Source: Anaerolineales bacterium (GTDB lineage: Bacteria; Chloroflexota; Anaerolineae; Anaerolineales; Villigracilaceae). Taken from it: a DNA stretch of 39,848 nucleotides. Numbering within the stretch: the stretch's first letter is position 1; each line of letters opens with the position of its first letter. The position numbers and the translations under genes are program-made. Shown piece by piece: positions 16,135 to 23,837 of this stretch. Under the pieces are notes generated by a model. It saw only the letters and a program-made list of their open reading frames with translations. It was not told the DNA's origin and ran no database searches. The stretch lies in the NCBI GenBank assembly GCA_016928525.1, contig JAFGKO010000209.1, positions 1 to 39,848 on the forward strand. Direction: 5' to 3'.

Positions 16135-17500
16135 TTTCCCCTCCTTTGCGTTTCTGAGTGGAGAGATAGATTCCCAGCCCGAGAACGGCGAAGAGCAGGA
16201 ACAGGATACAGCAAACGGCGGCGAGCATGAGCGTCAATGCGATGGGTGGGCCGCTAAGTTGTGGCGATGACTCTGTGCTGGATGAAGTCGGAATGGCATA
16301 GGGCGTCGGGGTGAGGACCACTTGCGCTCCTGCGAAGGGCACATAGGTGGGGATGAAGGTTGGAGTGGGCTGTGCGGTCGGTTGCGCGGAAGCAAGCCGG
16401 GGCGCAGCTCCGATCGCCCCCCGCCAGGCGTCTTCCAATCCTTCGACATCGAATCCATACGCTTCGATGAGAGCATCATCAATGGTTGTCCCATCTCGCA
16501 GGGTGATGAGCAGGGAGTTCATCTTACCCTGTCCGTAGGTCTCGATCAAGAATTTGACGATACTGTAGGACTGGCTGTAAGACAGGTAAGCCTTGCTGGG
16601 CACTTCGGAGAAACCGCCGCTGAGCGAACGTACGGTCAGCAACTGGTCGCCCCGGATGGCCTCGTTGAGTTGAGATTCAGAGGCCGGGTCCAATCCGCCT
16701 TCACTATACACAGCCAGGCCCTCGTTGAGCCAGGTGGGCACATCTCCCAGGCAGGAAAAGGTGAAGTGGCCGACCAGAACGTGAGTAAGTTCATGGGCGA
16801 TTGTGGTACGCCCCCAGGCCAGGTCGCGCTGGGAAATACCGATGATGACAACATCGTGCTCGGGAAAGGCCATGCCGCCTGTCCAGGACGGTTCGTAGAG
16901 GATGGCATCTTTCATGTCATCCGTGTTGGCGTAGATGTAGAGGTTGACAGGCCTATCGGGTTGCAGACCGGCATCGTTTTGTAGGCGGGCGAGGCCAGTG
17001 ACGGCAGCATTGAGCAATTCCTGCGCGAAAGCCTGATCCCCGGCATACCAGTGCAGGTTGATGGGGCCAGATGTGATGGTTTGCCAGTTGTATTTGGCAT
17101 CAAGCCAGGTGATGGTCTTTTGATCGGTGACATTTTCCAGTCCGCTTTCATCGCTGTAGCGCCAGCGCCACCAGATGGTTGCGCCAGGGGGCAGTGAGCC
17201 GGATTGTCTCATTTCCCAAGTCCATTCGGCATTGACAGTTGTAGCAGAGGTGAATTGGGGGAAGGCTTTTGCAATCACTGTTCCACAGGTCAACTCATTT
17301 GTGCCATATTCGAGCGCCACAGATGTGATAGGTGTATTGCTTTCGATGGTTGCTCGAAAGGTGATACTGTCGGGAAAATTGAGCGTGGGTTGGTCGGTTA
17401 AGATCTCAGTTTCAAAAGCAGCGGATACCGGTTGGGGGTAGGTAAATGCCAGGGTAACGAGCAGCAGGCTCAATGTCAAGGTAAGATGCGTGGGTTTCAT
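16118..17500 (-). CDS. Membrane-anchored zinc metallopeptidase of the MA (gluzincin) type
   Basis: The 460-residue protein has an N-terminal signal peptide (MKPTHLTLTLSLLLVTL..., cleavage likely near VSA), then a beta-rich region (~30-150). The peptidase domain has the zinc motif HELTH and, about 20 residues later, the third-ligand Glu in WLNEGLAVYSEG, the pattern of the peptidase MA-like family. A Thr/Pro linker (~370-420) leads to one C-terminal transmembrane helix and a short charged tail, so the catalytic domain faces outside. I chose ATG 17500 because it starts the signal peptide and has GGAGG upstream; the longer frame from 17593 adds 31 unrelated residues. It overlaps the solute-binding protein gene, suggesting it produces or handles peptides for uptake (inference). 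Confidence 0.88.
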   Translation of the reverse strand: MKPTHLTLTLSLLLVTLAFTYPQPVSAAFETEILTDQPTLNFPDSITFRATIESNTPITSVALEYGTNELTCGTVIAKAFPQFTSATTVNAEWTWEMRQSGSLPPGATIWWRWRYSDESGLENVTDQKTITWLDAKYNWQTITSGPINLHWYAGDQAFAQELLNAAVTGLARLQNDAGLQPDRPVNLYIYANTDDMKDAILYEPSWTGGMAFPEHDVVIIGISQRDLAWGRTTIAHELTHVLVGHFTFSCLGDVPTWLNEGLAVYSEGGLDPASESQLNEAIRGDQLLTVRSLSGGFSEVPSKAYLSYSQSYSIVKFLIETYGQGKMNSLLITLRDGTTIDDALIEAYGFDVEGLEDAWRGAIGAAPRLASAQPTAQPTPTFIPTYVPFAGAQVVLTPTPYAIPTSSSTESSPQLSGPPIALTLMLAAVCCILFLLFAVLGLGIYLSTQKRKGGENEPRE

Positions 17501-17537
17501 TTGCGATGGGCCTCCGTCAATGTGGCAACGGGATGAG

Positions 17538-17565
17538 TTTATCACGGCTAGGCAAGCCCTTTCAA
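17538..17565 (-). promoter_or_regulatory. Candidate promoter for the peptidase/solute-binding protein operon
   Basis: On the minus strand TTGAAA (complement of 17560-17565) is followed after 16 bases by GATAAA (complement of 17538-17543). The match is moderate, but it is correctly placed 38 bases before the ATG. Confidence 0.4.
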
Positions 17566-17584
17566 TATTGTCGACCTTCCAAGT

Positions 17585-17613
17585 TTGACGCATTAATACC
17601 TTGCATGTATAAT
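17585..17613 (+). promoter_or_regulatory. Near-consensus promoter of the ten-gene operon
   Basis: TTGACG (17585-17590), a 17-base spacer and a perfect TATAAT (17608-17613) form a strong sigma-70-type promoter. Transcription should start near 17620, about 34 bases before the first start codon. Confidence 0.85.
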
Positions 17614-17621
17614 CTTTTAGA

Positions 17622-17635
17622 CCCCCATATGGGGG
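17622..17635. promoter_or_regulatory. Perfect palindrome at the transcription start, possible operator
   Basis: CCCCCATATGGGGG is a perfect 14-bp palindrome without a loop, so it is a poor hairpin but a good two-fold protein-binding site. It begins about two bases after the predicted transcription start, where a bound dimer would block RNA polymerase. Confidence 0.5.
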
Positions 17636-17653
17636 ACTTATTTGAGGCGCGCT

Positions 17654-18460
17654 ATGGCGTTACGTGGAAATTTACGCGATTTTACGATCACTCAACTCCT
17701 TAATCTGATCAATTTGGCAGGAAAGACCGGCACTCTCGTTGTGGACGGGCCTGCTGACCAGGCACATGTTGCTTTCCTTAATGGGAAGCTGGCTTTTGCG
17801 CGTGTTGGGAACGAAGATAATCGTTTAGCAACATTATTGCATCGTGCCAACAAGCTGACAGCCAATCAATACCGTGCGCTTGTAGAACGTGCAGGCGCGA
17901 TGACCGATAAGGAATTGGGCTTGTTGCTCATTAATGCCGGGTACGTATCGCAGGAAGACATTCTGATCAATTTGCAAGAACACTGTTCAGAGACCATCCG
18001 CCGGCTCTATACTTGGGTGGAAGGTTCCTTCCGGTTCGAAGCTGACTTGCTTCCGCCGGAAGATCGTATCAATGTTCGCCTGGACCTGGAGAATTTGATC
18101 ATCGAAGGTTCCCGACATTTGCGCGAATGGGAGCAACTGCAGGATGAAATTCCCAGCCTGGATATGGCGCTTAAGTTTACCGACCGGCCGCTACAAAATG
18201 TCAACTTGAGCGTGGAGGAATGGCGAGTCGTTTCATATATCAATCCGAAGAATACAATGAAGCAAATTGCCGGCGCCAATAAGATGAATGATCTGGAAAT
18301 TCGCCGTATCGTGTACGGTTTATTACAGGCTGGCCTGGTTGATATTGTCCGCCCAGAGGGTATAACTGTTGCACCGAGCCCAAAAATGTTCCCGACCCAG
18401 GATAGAGAAGAACAGAAATCTCTGGTCAATAAACTTATTGGACGCATTCGCTCTCTATAA
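17654..18460 (+). CDS. DUF4388 domain protein with C-terminal winged helix
   Basis: The 268-residue protein opens with MALRGNLRDFTITQLLNLI, a textbook DUF4388 (PATAN-like) start, followed by GTLVVDGPADQAHVAFLNGKLAFARVG. The middle is helical. Residues ~185-235 look like a winged helix (EWRVVSYINPKNTMKQIAGANKMNDLEIRRIVYGLLQAGLVDIV). DUF4388 proteins are often encoded beside response regulators and small GTPases in Chloroflexota, Deltaproteobacteria and Cyanobacteria and are thought to mediate protein contacts. I placed the start at ATG 17654, six bases after GAGG, instead of the in-frame TTG at 17642. It is the first gene of the operon, 27 bases before the GTPase it probably partners. Confidence 0.88.
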   Translation: MALRGNLRDFTITQLLNLINLAGKTGTLVVDGPADQAHVAFLNGKLAFARVGNEDNRLATLLHRANKLTANQYRALVERAGAMTDKELGLLLINAGYVSQEDILINLQEHCSETIRRLYTWVEGSFRFEADLLPPEDRINVRLDLENLIIEGSRHLREWEQLQDEIPSLDMALKFTDRPLQNVNLSVEEWRVVSYINPKNTMKQIAGANKMNDLEIRRIVYGLLQAGLVDIVRPEGITVAPSPKMFPTQDREEQKSLVNKLIGRIRSL

Positions 18461-18487
18461 CATCACGCTTTGGAAGGATTTGGAATT

Positions 18488-19027
18488 ATGCAAACAGTCA
18501 AAATGGTTGTGACAGGACCTTTCAGCGCTGGCAAGACGCAGTTTATTCAGTCGGTCAGTGAGATTGATGTTGTTGCTACTGAGCGCAAGATCTCATCCAG
18601 TGAGGAACGTTCGGTGAAGGATGCTACAACCGTGGCTATGGACTTCGGTCGCATCACGGTGGATGAGGACTTGGTTCTATATTTATTTGGAACGCCTGGC
18701 CAAAAGCGTTTTGACTTCATGTGGGAGATCCTTTCTGAGGGCATGTTGGGTTTTATCGTGATGGTCGATAGCACCCGACCAGAGACTTTCCGCGAGGCGC
18801 GCTCGATTTTGGAAACTTTCCGTGCCTATGCGCCGACCCCGTATGTGGTGGTGGCCAATAAGCAAGATATGAAAGATGCATGGGAATTGGAGGATATGCG
18901 CCATGCCCTGCGCCTGGATCCGAAAGTGAAGTTCTTGTCCTGCGTGTCGACAAAGCGCGATTCGGTGAAAACCGTCTTGCTGGAATTACTCTACAGTATC
19001 CTTGAGGAAATGGAGACCGGGGGGTAG
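18488..19027 (+). CDS. Small Ras-like GTPase (COG2229/MglA-like)
   Basis: The 179-residue protein is a single G domain: P-loop GPFSAGKT (residues 10-17), switch II FGTPGQKRF (67-75) with Gln72 at the position of Ras Gln61, NKQD (124-127), and an SCVS motif (151-154) as G5. Relatives occur next to DUF4388 or roadblock proteins in actinobacterial conservons and in Chloroflexota, where they act as cytoplasmic signalling switches. The start is ATG 18488, nine bases after GGAAGGA; the in-frame TTG at 18470 overlaps the ribosome-binding site. No roadblock/LC7 activator is seen, so the DUF4388 protein may take that role (inference). Confidence 0.93.
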   Translation: MQTVKMVVTGPFSAGKTQFIQSVSEIDVVATERKISSSEERSVKDATTVAMDFGRITVDEDLVLYLFGTPGQKRFDFMWEILSEGMLGFIVMVDSTRPETFREARSILETFRAYAPTPYVVVANKQDMKDAWELEDMRHALRLDPKVKFLSCVSTKRDSVKTVLLELLYSILEEMETGG

Positions 19028-19049
19028 GGGGGCCGGTTTGTAATTTTCA

Positions 19050-19847
19050 GTGTCTTCGATCACCACAGACCAGGGTATTGTCCATTATGAAGTCTATGGA
19101 CGTGGACGCCCAGTCATCTTGTTACATGGGTGGCTGGGTTCTTGGGGTTTGTGGCAGGAAACGATGTCCTACCTGGGGCGACATTATCGCACCTATGCAC
19201 TCGACTTCTGGGGGTTTGGCGAATCAGGGAAGAAACGTGAAACCTACGCGGTTCAGGATTTTGTTAGCTTAGTAGACCAATTTATGGATCAGTTGGGCAT
19301 TGTAAGAGCTCCACTGGTGGGCCATAGTATGGGAGGAACAGTCAGTTTATCGGTTGCAATCCAGTACCCTGAGCGTGTATCGAAAGTGGTGGTTGTCGGT
19401 TCGCCGATTGCCGGGTCTTCGTTGGCTTTGCCGCTGAAATGGGCTGGGTATCGTCCTATCGCTTTTCTGCTTTTCAACATGATGGGTTTGTTTCGCTTGA
19501 GTATGCGAGTGGCTTCCCCATATATTTGTCGCGACCCTCGCTTTCCGGACATGATGGACCGTGATCTTTCGCGCACAACAGTTGAGTCTTTCCTGCGCAG
19601 TATTGCTTCTTTGCGCCGCACTGATTTGCGCCCCATGCTCGATAACATCAAGGTTCCGGTGATGGGCATGTATGGGGATAAGGATAATATCGTCCATCCA
19701 TTGCAGTGGAAACCGCTTACAGCGGGAGTGGAGAAAAGTTGCACTGAGCGTTTTCCAAAAGCCGGGCATTTTATCATGCTCGATGAGCCGCAGCCTTTTA
19801 TTAATAAGCTCAAAGCATTTTTAGACGAAGAATTACCCACTAAATGA
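19050..19847 (+). CDS. Alpha/beta hydrolase, catalytically complete (copy 1)
   Basis: A 265-residue alpha/beta-fold hydrolase. The oxyanion-hole segment is ILLHGWLGSWGLW (~23-35). The nucleophile elbow is GHSMG with Ser93. The acid is likely Asp in GDKDNIVHP (~212-220), and the base is His in KAGHFIMLDEP (~236-246). LDFWGFGESGK is a typical strand-4 segment. Fold members cleave esters, thioesters, epoxides or haloalkanes. The start is a GTG with a weak ribosome-binding site. It overlaps the next gene by four bases (ATGA). A paralogue at the end of this operon aligns from its first residues but lacks the Ser. Given neighbours, an acyl ester or thioester substrate is plausible, not shown. Confidence 0.92.
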   Translation: MSSITTDQGIVHYEVYGRGRPVILLHGWLGSWGLWQETMSYLGRHYRTYALDFWGFGESGKKRETYAVQDFVSLVDQFMDQLGIVRAPLVGHSMGGTVSLSVAIQYPERVSKVVVVGSPIAGSSLALPLKWAGYRPIAFLLFNMMGLFRLSMRVASPYICRDPRFPDMMDRDLSRTTVESFLRSIASLRRTDLRPMLDNIKVPVMGMYGDKDNIVHPLQWKPLTAGVEKSCTERFPKAGHFIMLDEPQPFINKLKAFLDEELPTK

Positions 19848-20473
19848 TCCCAACAGCATCTACCTATTATTTCCCAAATAGGCTGGGGCGCATGGTGTTG
19901 TTGGCATTTGAAGAAGTTATAGGTAAGAGTGGCATCAACGCCCTGCTGAATCTGTCCTCGCTTCCCCATCTTATTGACAATTATCCGCCTGCTGATGACC
20001 TCAAAGCTGTTCCATTTGAGACAATTGGTCAGTTGCAATATACGTTGGAGCAAGCATACGGTCCACATGGCGGACGTGGGCTTGCTCTGCGTGCTGGACG
20101 AGTTTTTTTCTCCACTTGTATGCGAACATATGGCACTGATTTAGGCTTTTCTGATCCAACTTTTCGCTTGCAACCCCCTGACTCAAAAATAGGAACCGCA
20201 TTAAAATCTTTGATGGATTTTTTTAATCGATATACAGACCAACAAATATCCCTGGAAGAAAATGAATATAATTTTCTATGGCGTATTGGATGTTGTCCAT
20301 GGTGTTGGGGGCGTCATGAAAGTGAACCGACCTGTCATTTTGCAGTGGGGATGTTGCAGGAGGCATTGTATTGGGTTAGTGGGGGAAAGTTTTATAATGT
20401 AACGGAAGAGACTTGTATTTCTCAAGGCGATAAAATCTGCTTGATTGCTATTGACCGCATCCCATTGGCGTGA
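19844..20473 (+). CDS. V4R-like small-molecule-binding protein
   Basis: The 209-residue protein resembles the V4R (4-vinyl reductase-like) domain, which binds hydrophobic small molecules and is found alone or fused to signalling proteins. Signs are the opening YYFPNRLGRMVLLAFEEVIG, the central GLALRAGRVFFSTCMRTYG, a Cys-rich strand WRIGCCPWCWGRHES (~145-159), and the ending YNVTEETCISQGDKICLIAI, where V4R domains have a conserved Cys cluster. The Cys residues could bind metal. It is coupled to the hydrolase by ATGA, suggesting it senses the hydrolase's substrate or product. Family assignment is from pattern memory and moderately sure; the ligand is unknown. Confidence 0.72.
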   Translation: MIPTASTYYFPNRLGRMVLLAFEEVIGKSGINALLNLSSLPHLIDNYPPADDLKAVPFETIGQLQYTLEQAYGPHGGRGLALRAGRVFFSTCMRTYGTDLGFSDPTFRLQPPDSKIGTALKSLMDFFNRYTDQQISLEENEYNFLWRIGCCPWCWGRHESEPTCHFAVGMLQEALYWVSGGKFYNVTEETCISQGDKICLIAIDRIPLA

Positions 20474-20536
20474 ATCTTGCAAATTTGTTAGGCTTGCCCT
20501 TTTCGAGATTAGGTAAGTTGTGAGAAAATATTATAA

Positions 20537-21817
20537 ATGTTGAAAATTATTCTGAACGCCCCTCATTTTATTACCCCGTTCAACGAGCGCGCGCGCGATT
20601 TGCGTATTCAAAACCAGCCACTTTGGCTTCACCAGCGCAATGTACTGGCTCCATACGTAACCAGTGAACGTGAGTTGAAACCCGGAGCGCGTTTACCGCT
20701 TGTTCGTGAGCCGACCCTGGTTTACCGGGATAATCTCTATTTTGATGAATACTATCTTGCTGAATTTATCACACAAGCCAAAAAACGAAAACGGGCAGTA
20801 CGGGCAGCCTTTTCAATCGATGATCCGGCATTTCGCGAGCACGCTCTGCCTCTCTCAACATCTTATACCCCTGCTGGGGAATTGTTTTTAGCTGATCTGT
20901 GGTATTACCCTAATGGCCCTGTAGCGGACGTGGAATCGCTTGTGATTGATTTAGAAGCGCGTGAAATGGGATATTATCATGTTCCTACCTATATGGCCCA
21001 TGACACTGGCGATTTGGTATTCAATGTGCCGTTGCGGGCTTTTATGGCGATTGATTCCTGGGTACATGTTCATCTTGCGGATGTGGTGTTTGGTTTGTTC
21101 GCACGTGGGGCGCGTTTTGAGAAACGCCTGAACGAAGATACGCTTTTCAAAATCGGGATTATCAGTAAAGCGCTTTACGAAGGCTGCCAACTGCTCGAAT
21201 GTTCAGAATTGGTCAAGGTTGGCAAAAATTGTGTGGTCGATCCGCGTGCAGTTATCCATGGACCTACCACAATCGGAGACAATGTCACTATCAACGCTGG
21301 AGCTGTGATAGAAAACTGTATTATTGGCAGCAATGTCAATATCTCGCAGGATGTGCAATTGATGCTTTCGGTCGTAGGGGACGGGACCTTTTTGCCATTT
21401 CGTGCAGCCTTGTTCATGACGACAGTGATGGACAATAGCATGATCGCGCAAAATACATGTCTGCAAATGAGTGTGGTTGGCCGTAACACCTTTATTGGAG
21501 CTGGCTCTACTTTCACTGATTTTAATCTGGTTCCAGCCCCCATCCGCGCTTTAGGTGGCGAAGATAAATTAAGCTTGTCTAACCGTCCCGTGATCGGTAG
21601 TTGTGTAGGACATAATTGCCGTATTGGTTCTGGTATGATTGTTTACCCGGCGCGCACGATTGAATCTGATGTGGTATTGATTGCAACCAAAGACAGACGA
21701 GTAATAGATCGCGACGTGCACTTTGAAGACAGCGATCATCATCGCTTGAAAAGTAGTTCCCTGCACTTAGCACGTTACCGACCGGAAGAGGAACAACCGG
21801 AGGTGGAATCCTGGTAG
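20537..21817 (+). CDS. Left-handed beta-helix (hexapeptide repeat) protein, GlmU-like acyl/nucleotidyltransferase relative
   Basis: The 426-residue protein has an unfamiliar N-terminal half (~1-220) and a hexapeptide-repeat beta helix from ~228 to ~385, with turns such as VDPRAVIHGPTTIGDNVTINAGAVIENCIIGSNVNI, VVGDGTFLPF, VVGRNTFIGAGSTF and GSCVGHNCRIGSGMIVYPARTI. This architecture occurs in GlmU, sugar acyltransferases and nucleotidyltransferase-like scaffolds. No GxGTRM nucleotidyltransferase loop is present at the N-terminus, so uridylyl transfer is unlikely. It lies 63 bases after the V4R gene, the largest gap in the operon, and four bases before the reductase, so an acyl-transfer role linked to that enzyme is possible (inference). 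Confidence 0.8.
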   Translation: MLKIILNAPHFITPFNERARDLRIQNQPLWLHQRNVLAPYVTSERELKPGARLPLVREPTLVYRDNLYFDEYYLAEFITQAKKRKRAVRAAFSIDDPAFREHALPLSTSYTPAGELFLADLWYYPNGPVADVESLVIDLEAREMGYYHVPTYMAHDTGDLVFNVPLRAFMAIDSWVHVHLADVVFGLFARGARFEKRLNEDTLFKIGIISKALYEGCQLLECSELVKVGKNCVVDPRAVIHGPTTIGDNVTINAGAVIENCIIGSNVNISQDVQLMLSVVGDGTFLPFRAALFMTTVMDNSMIAQNTCLQMSVVGRNTFIGAGSTFTDFNLVPAPIRALGGEDKLSLSNRPVIGSCVGHNCRIGSGMIVYPARTIESDVVLIATKDRRVIDRDVHFEDSDHHRLKSSSLHLARYRPEEEQPEVESW

Positions 21818-21821
21818 GCCG

Positions 21822-22910
21822 ATGGATACGTTTGCCTTTATTATTCACCCGATTGACCCCAAACGAGATGTCAGCCGGAAATTTCCGTTTCTGGGACGTG
21901 CTCTAAGCGAACGCCAGATCGATTTCTTTTCAACATTCTTTCCCCCTATCTATATTTCAGAGATTGAAGGCATTACTTCCGTTTCTACTGGAAAACAGGT
22001 GAAAGGTTGGTTCATCGCTGCCCCTTATACCCCCCAACGAATGTTGGAGTTGCCAGAGCGAGTGGTTTATCGTAAGATTATACAGACTGGCCGGATGGCC
22101 GAGCGTCTCGGTGCCCGGATATTGGGCCTGGGTGCCTTTACCTCGGTCATTGGTGACGCTGGCGTCACGATCGCACGTTCGTTGGAGTTGCCGGTTACAA
22201 CGGGTGACTCTTACACAATATCTATTGCAGTGCAGGCAATCCGCCAGGCAGCTTGCCTGATGGATGTTTCCTTGCGTAACGCGACAGCAGCGGTAGTAGG
22301 CGCAACAGGTACGATTGGCCGGGTTTGTGCCGAGTTGTTGGCAGAGGATGTGGCGCGCTTGTATCTGATTGGTCGCAAGGAAGAACCATTGCTTGAGTTG
22401 CAGGAGCAGTTGTTGGGCCCGGGTAGAGGCGAGTTGATCGTCAGTACGAAGATGGATGTTTTAGCTGAGTCGCAATTGATATTGACGGTGACAAGTGCCA
22501 TCCATGATGTCATCCACCCGGAGCATTTGTTACCAGGAAGTGTGGTTTGTGACGTGGCGCGACCTCGTGATGTTTCTGCAATGGTAGCGGCCGCAAGAGA
22601 TGATATATTAGTGATTGACGGTGGCGTGGTTGATGTGCCAGGCCCCGTAGATTTCCACTTTAACTTTGGTTTTCCGCCGGGGAAGTGCTACGCCTGTATG
22701 GCGGAGACGATAGCCCTGACTCTGGAAGGCCGTTTTGAAGATTACACGCTTGGCAAGCATATTACCCGCGAGCGTGTAGACGAGATTACTGCCATTGCTG
22801 AAAAGCATGGCTTTCGCTTGAGCGGGTTCCGTTCGTTCGAGCGAGAAGTGTCACCACAACAAATCGAAGCCGTGCGTCAGAATGCCCGAAAAAGGGCATG
22901 GCGCGTATAA
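21822..22910 (+). CDS. Homologue of cyanobacterial long-chain acyl-ACP reductase
   Basis: The 362-residue protein matches what I recall of cyanobacterial acyl-ACP reductase along its length: a DVSRKFPF-type opening with a nearby ITSVSTGKQVKGWFI strand, a LGAFTSVIGDAG segment, TTGDSYTISIAVQAIRQAA, the Rossmann glycine motif VVGATGTIG (~157-165), an IDGGVVDVPG loop, and CYACMAETIALTLEGRFEDYTLGKHITRERVDEI near the C-terminus. The Cys in YACMAE is residue 292, matching the catalytic Cys of the Synechococcus enzyme (Cys294 as I recall), which forms the acyl-thioester. The known reaction is fatty acyl-ACP to fatty aldehyde with NADPH. No aldehyde-deformylating oxygenase is adjacent, so the product's fate differs. 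Homology is strong; substrate is inferred. Confidence 0.82.
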   Translation: MDTFAFIIHPIDPKRDVSRKFPFLGRALSERQIDFFSTFFPPIYISEIEGITSVSTGKQVKGWFIAAPYTPQRMLELPERVVYRKIIQTGRMAERLGARILGLGAFTSVIGDAGVTIARSLELPVTTGDSYTISIAVQAIRQAACLMDVSLRNATAAVVGATGTIGRVCAELLAEDVARLYLIGRKEEPLLELQEQLLGPGRGELIVSTKMDVLAESQLILTVTSAIHDVIHPEHLLPGSVVCDVARPRDVSAMVAAARDDILVIDGGVVDVPGPVDFHFNFGFPPGKCYACMAETIALTLEGRFEDYTLGKHITRERVDEITAIAEKHGFRLSGFRSFEREVSPQQIEAVRQNARKRAWRV

Positions 22911-22920
22911 AGGAGGCTCT

Positions 22921-23823
22921 ATGGGAAAGCCCCGCCTTTTGGTTGTTGAAGACGACATCGATATCGGGAACATGCTGAAAATCTATTTCAGCGGCCTGGA
23001 GTTTGACGTGGACGTAGCCGTTCGCGGCTCTGATGCGTTGGATAAGACCAAGCAGGTGTTACCGCACTTGATTGTGTTGGATATCATGTTGCCGGATATC
23101 GATGGGTATGAAGTCTGTCGTACATTGCGGACAAGCACGCGTACCAGTCATATCCCGGTGATTTTCCTGACACAAAAAGATGAGCGCAGCGACAAGTTGC
23201 AAGGCCTTGAGCTGGGTGCGGATGATTACATTACCAAGCCCTTTGATATCGAGGAGCTAAAACTGCGTGTGCAAGGCGCTATCCGCCGTTCTGAGCGGGA
23301 AAGCCTCACTGACCCGCGCTCAGGTCTTCCGGCTGGTCGTTTGATCGAGGAGCAGTTGCGCAAGATCATCCGAGAGCAGGATTGGGCCTTGCTCGATATT
23401 CGCATCAATCACTTTGATCCATTCCGTGATGTCTATGGCTTCGTGGCGGGTGACGATGTACTGCGTTTTACTGCGATGCTGATAGGTGAGGTGGTGGATG
23501 AAACCGGCACTTCGGCGGACTTTATTGGTCATGCAGGTGGTGACAACTTCATTGTTATCACTACCGAAAACGCTGCGCCTTCGATCAGACAGCGCTTGAA
23601 AGAACGCTTTGCAGAAGAGGTGCAAACACACTACAACTTTATTGACCGTCAGCAAGGATATATGGTGGCTCAGACTTCGGGTGGGCCTGTAAATGCACCA
23701 TTTATGACGCTTGCGGTTGGGGTTGTCTCGCCGTCAGAATATGGGTTTGCGGATATCCGTGAAATCACTGAGATGGGTGCAGAGGCGCGGCGGAAAGATA
23801 CCCCGGGTAATTCAGTGGATTAA
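22921..23823 (+). CDS. Response regulator with a degenerate GGDEF domain
   Basis: The 300-residue protein has an N-terminal receiver domain (1-~122) with acidic pocket Glu10/Asp11, phosphoacceptor Asp54 (VLDIMLPD), Thr84 and Lys106 (TKPF). The C-terminal domain (~130-290) has GGDEF-family topology: DPRSGLPAGRLIEEQL replaces D.LTGLPNR, and the signature loop reads HAGGDNFIVI, that is GGDNF, missing the Glu needed for diguanylate cyclase catalysis. It may bind GTP or c-di-GMP, or be structural. ATG 22921 has a strong AAAGGAGG site; the longer frame from 22882 overlaps the reductase gene. It lies 14 bases before the giant kinase, its likely phosphodonor. Confidence 0.9.
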   Translation: MGKPRLLVVEDDIDIGNMLKIYFSGLEFDVDVAVRGSDALDKTKQVLPHLIVLDIMLPDIDGYEVCRTLRTSTRTSHIPVIFLTQKDERSDKLQGLELGADDYITKPFDIEELKLRVQGAIRRSERESLTDPRSGLPAGRLIEEQLRKIIREQDWALLDIRINHFDPFRDVYGFVAGDDVLRFTAMLIGEVVDETGTSADFIGHAGGDNFIVITTENAAPSIRQRLKERFAEEVQTHYNFIDRQQGYMVAQTSGGPVNAPFMTLAVGVVSPSEYGFADIREITEMGAEARRKDTPGNSVD

Positions 23824-23837
23824 GGACTTCGTCTAGT

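Noticed and set aside
17501..17593. Extended N-terminus (31 residues) for the MA peptidase
   Set aside because: The extension precedes an obvious signal peptide with its own ribosome-binding site and would stop it functioning as one.
20474..20536. Internal promoter in the 63-base gap before the beta-helix gene
   Set aside because: TATTAT-like sequence is present but no -35 fits at 16-18 bases, so I treat the operon as continuous.
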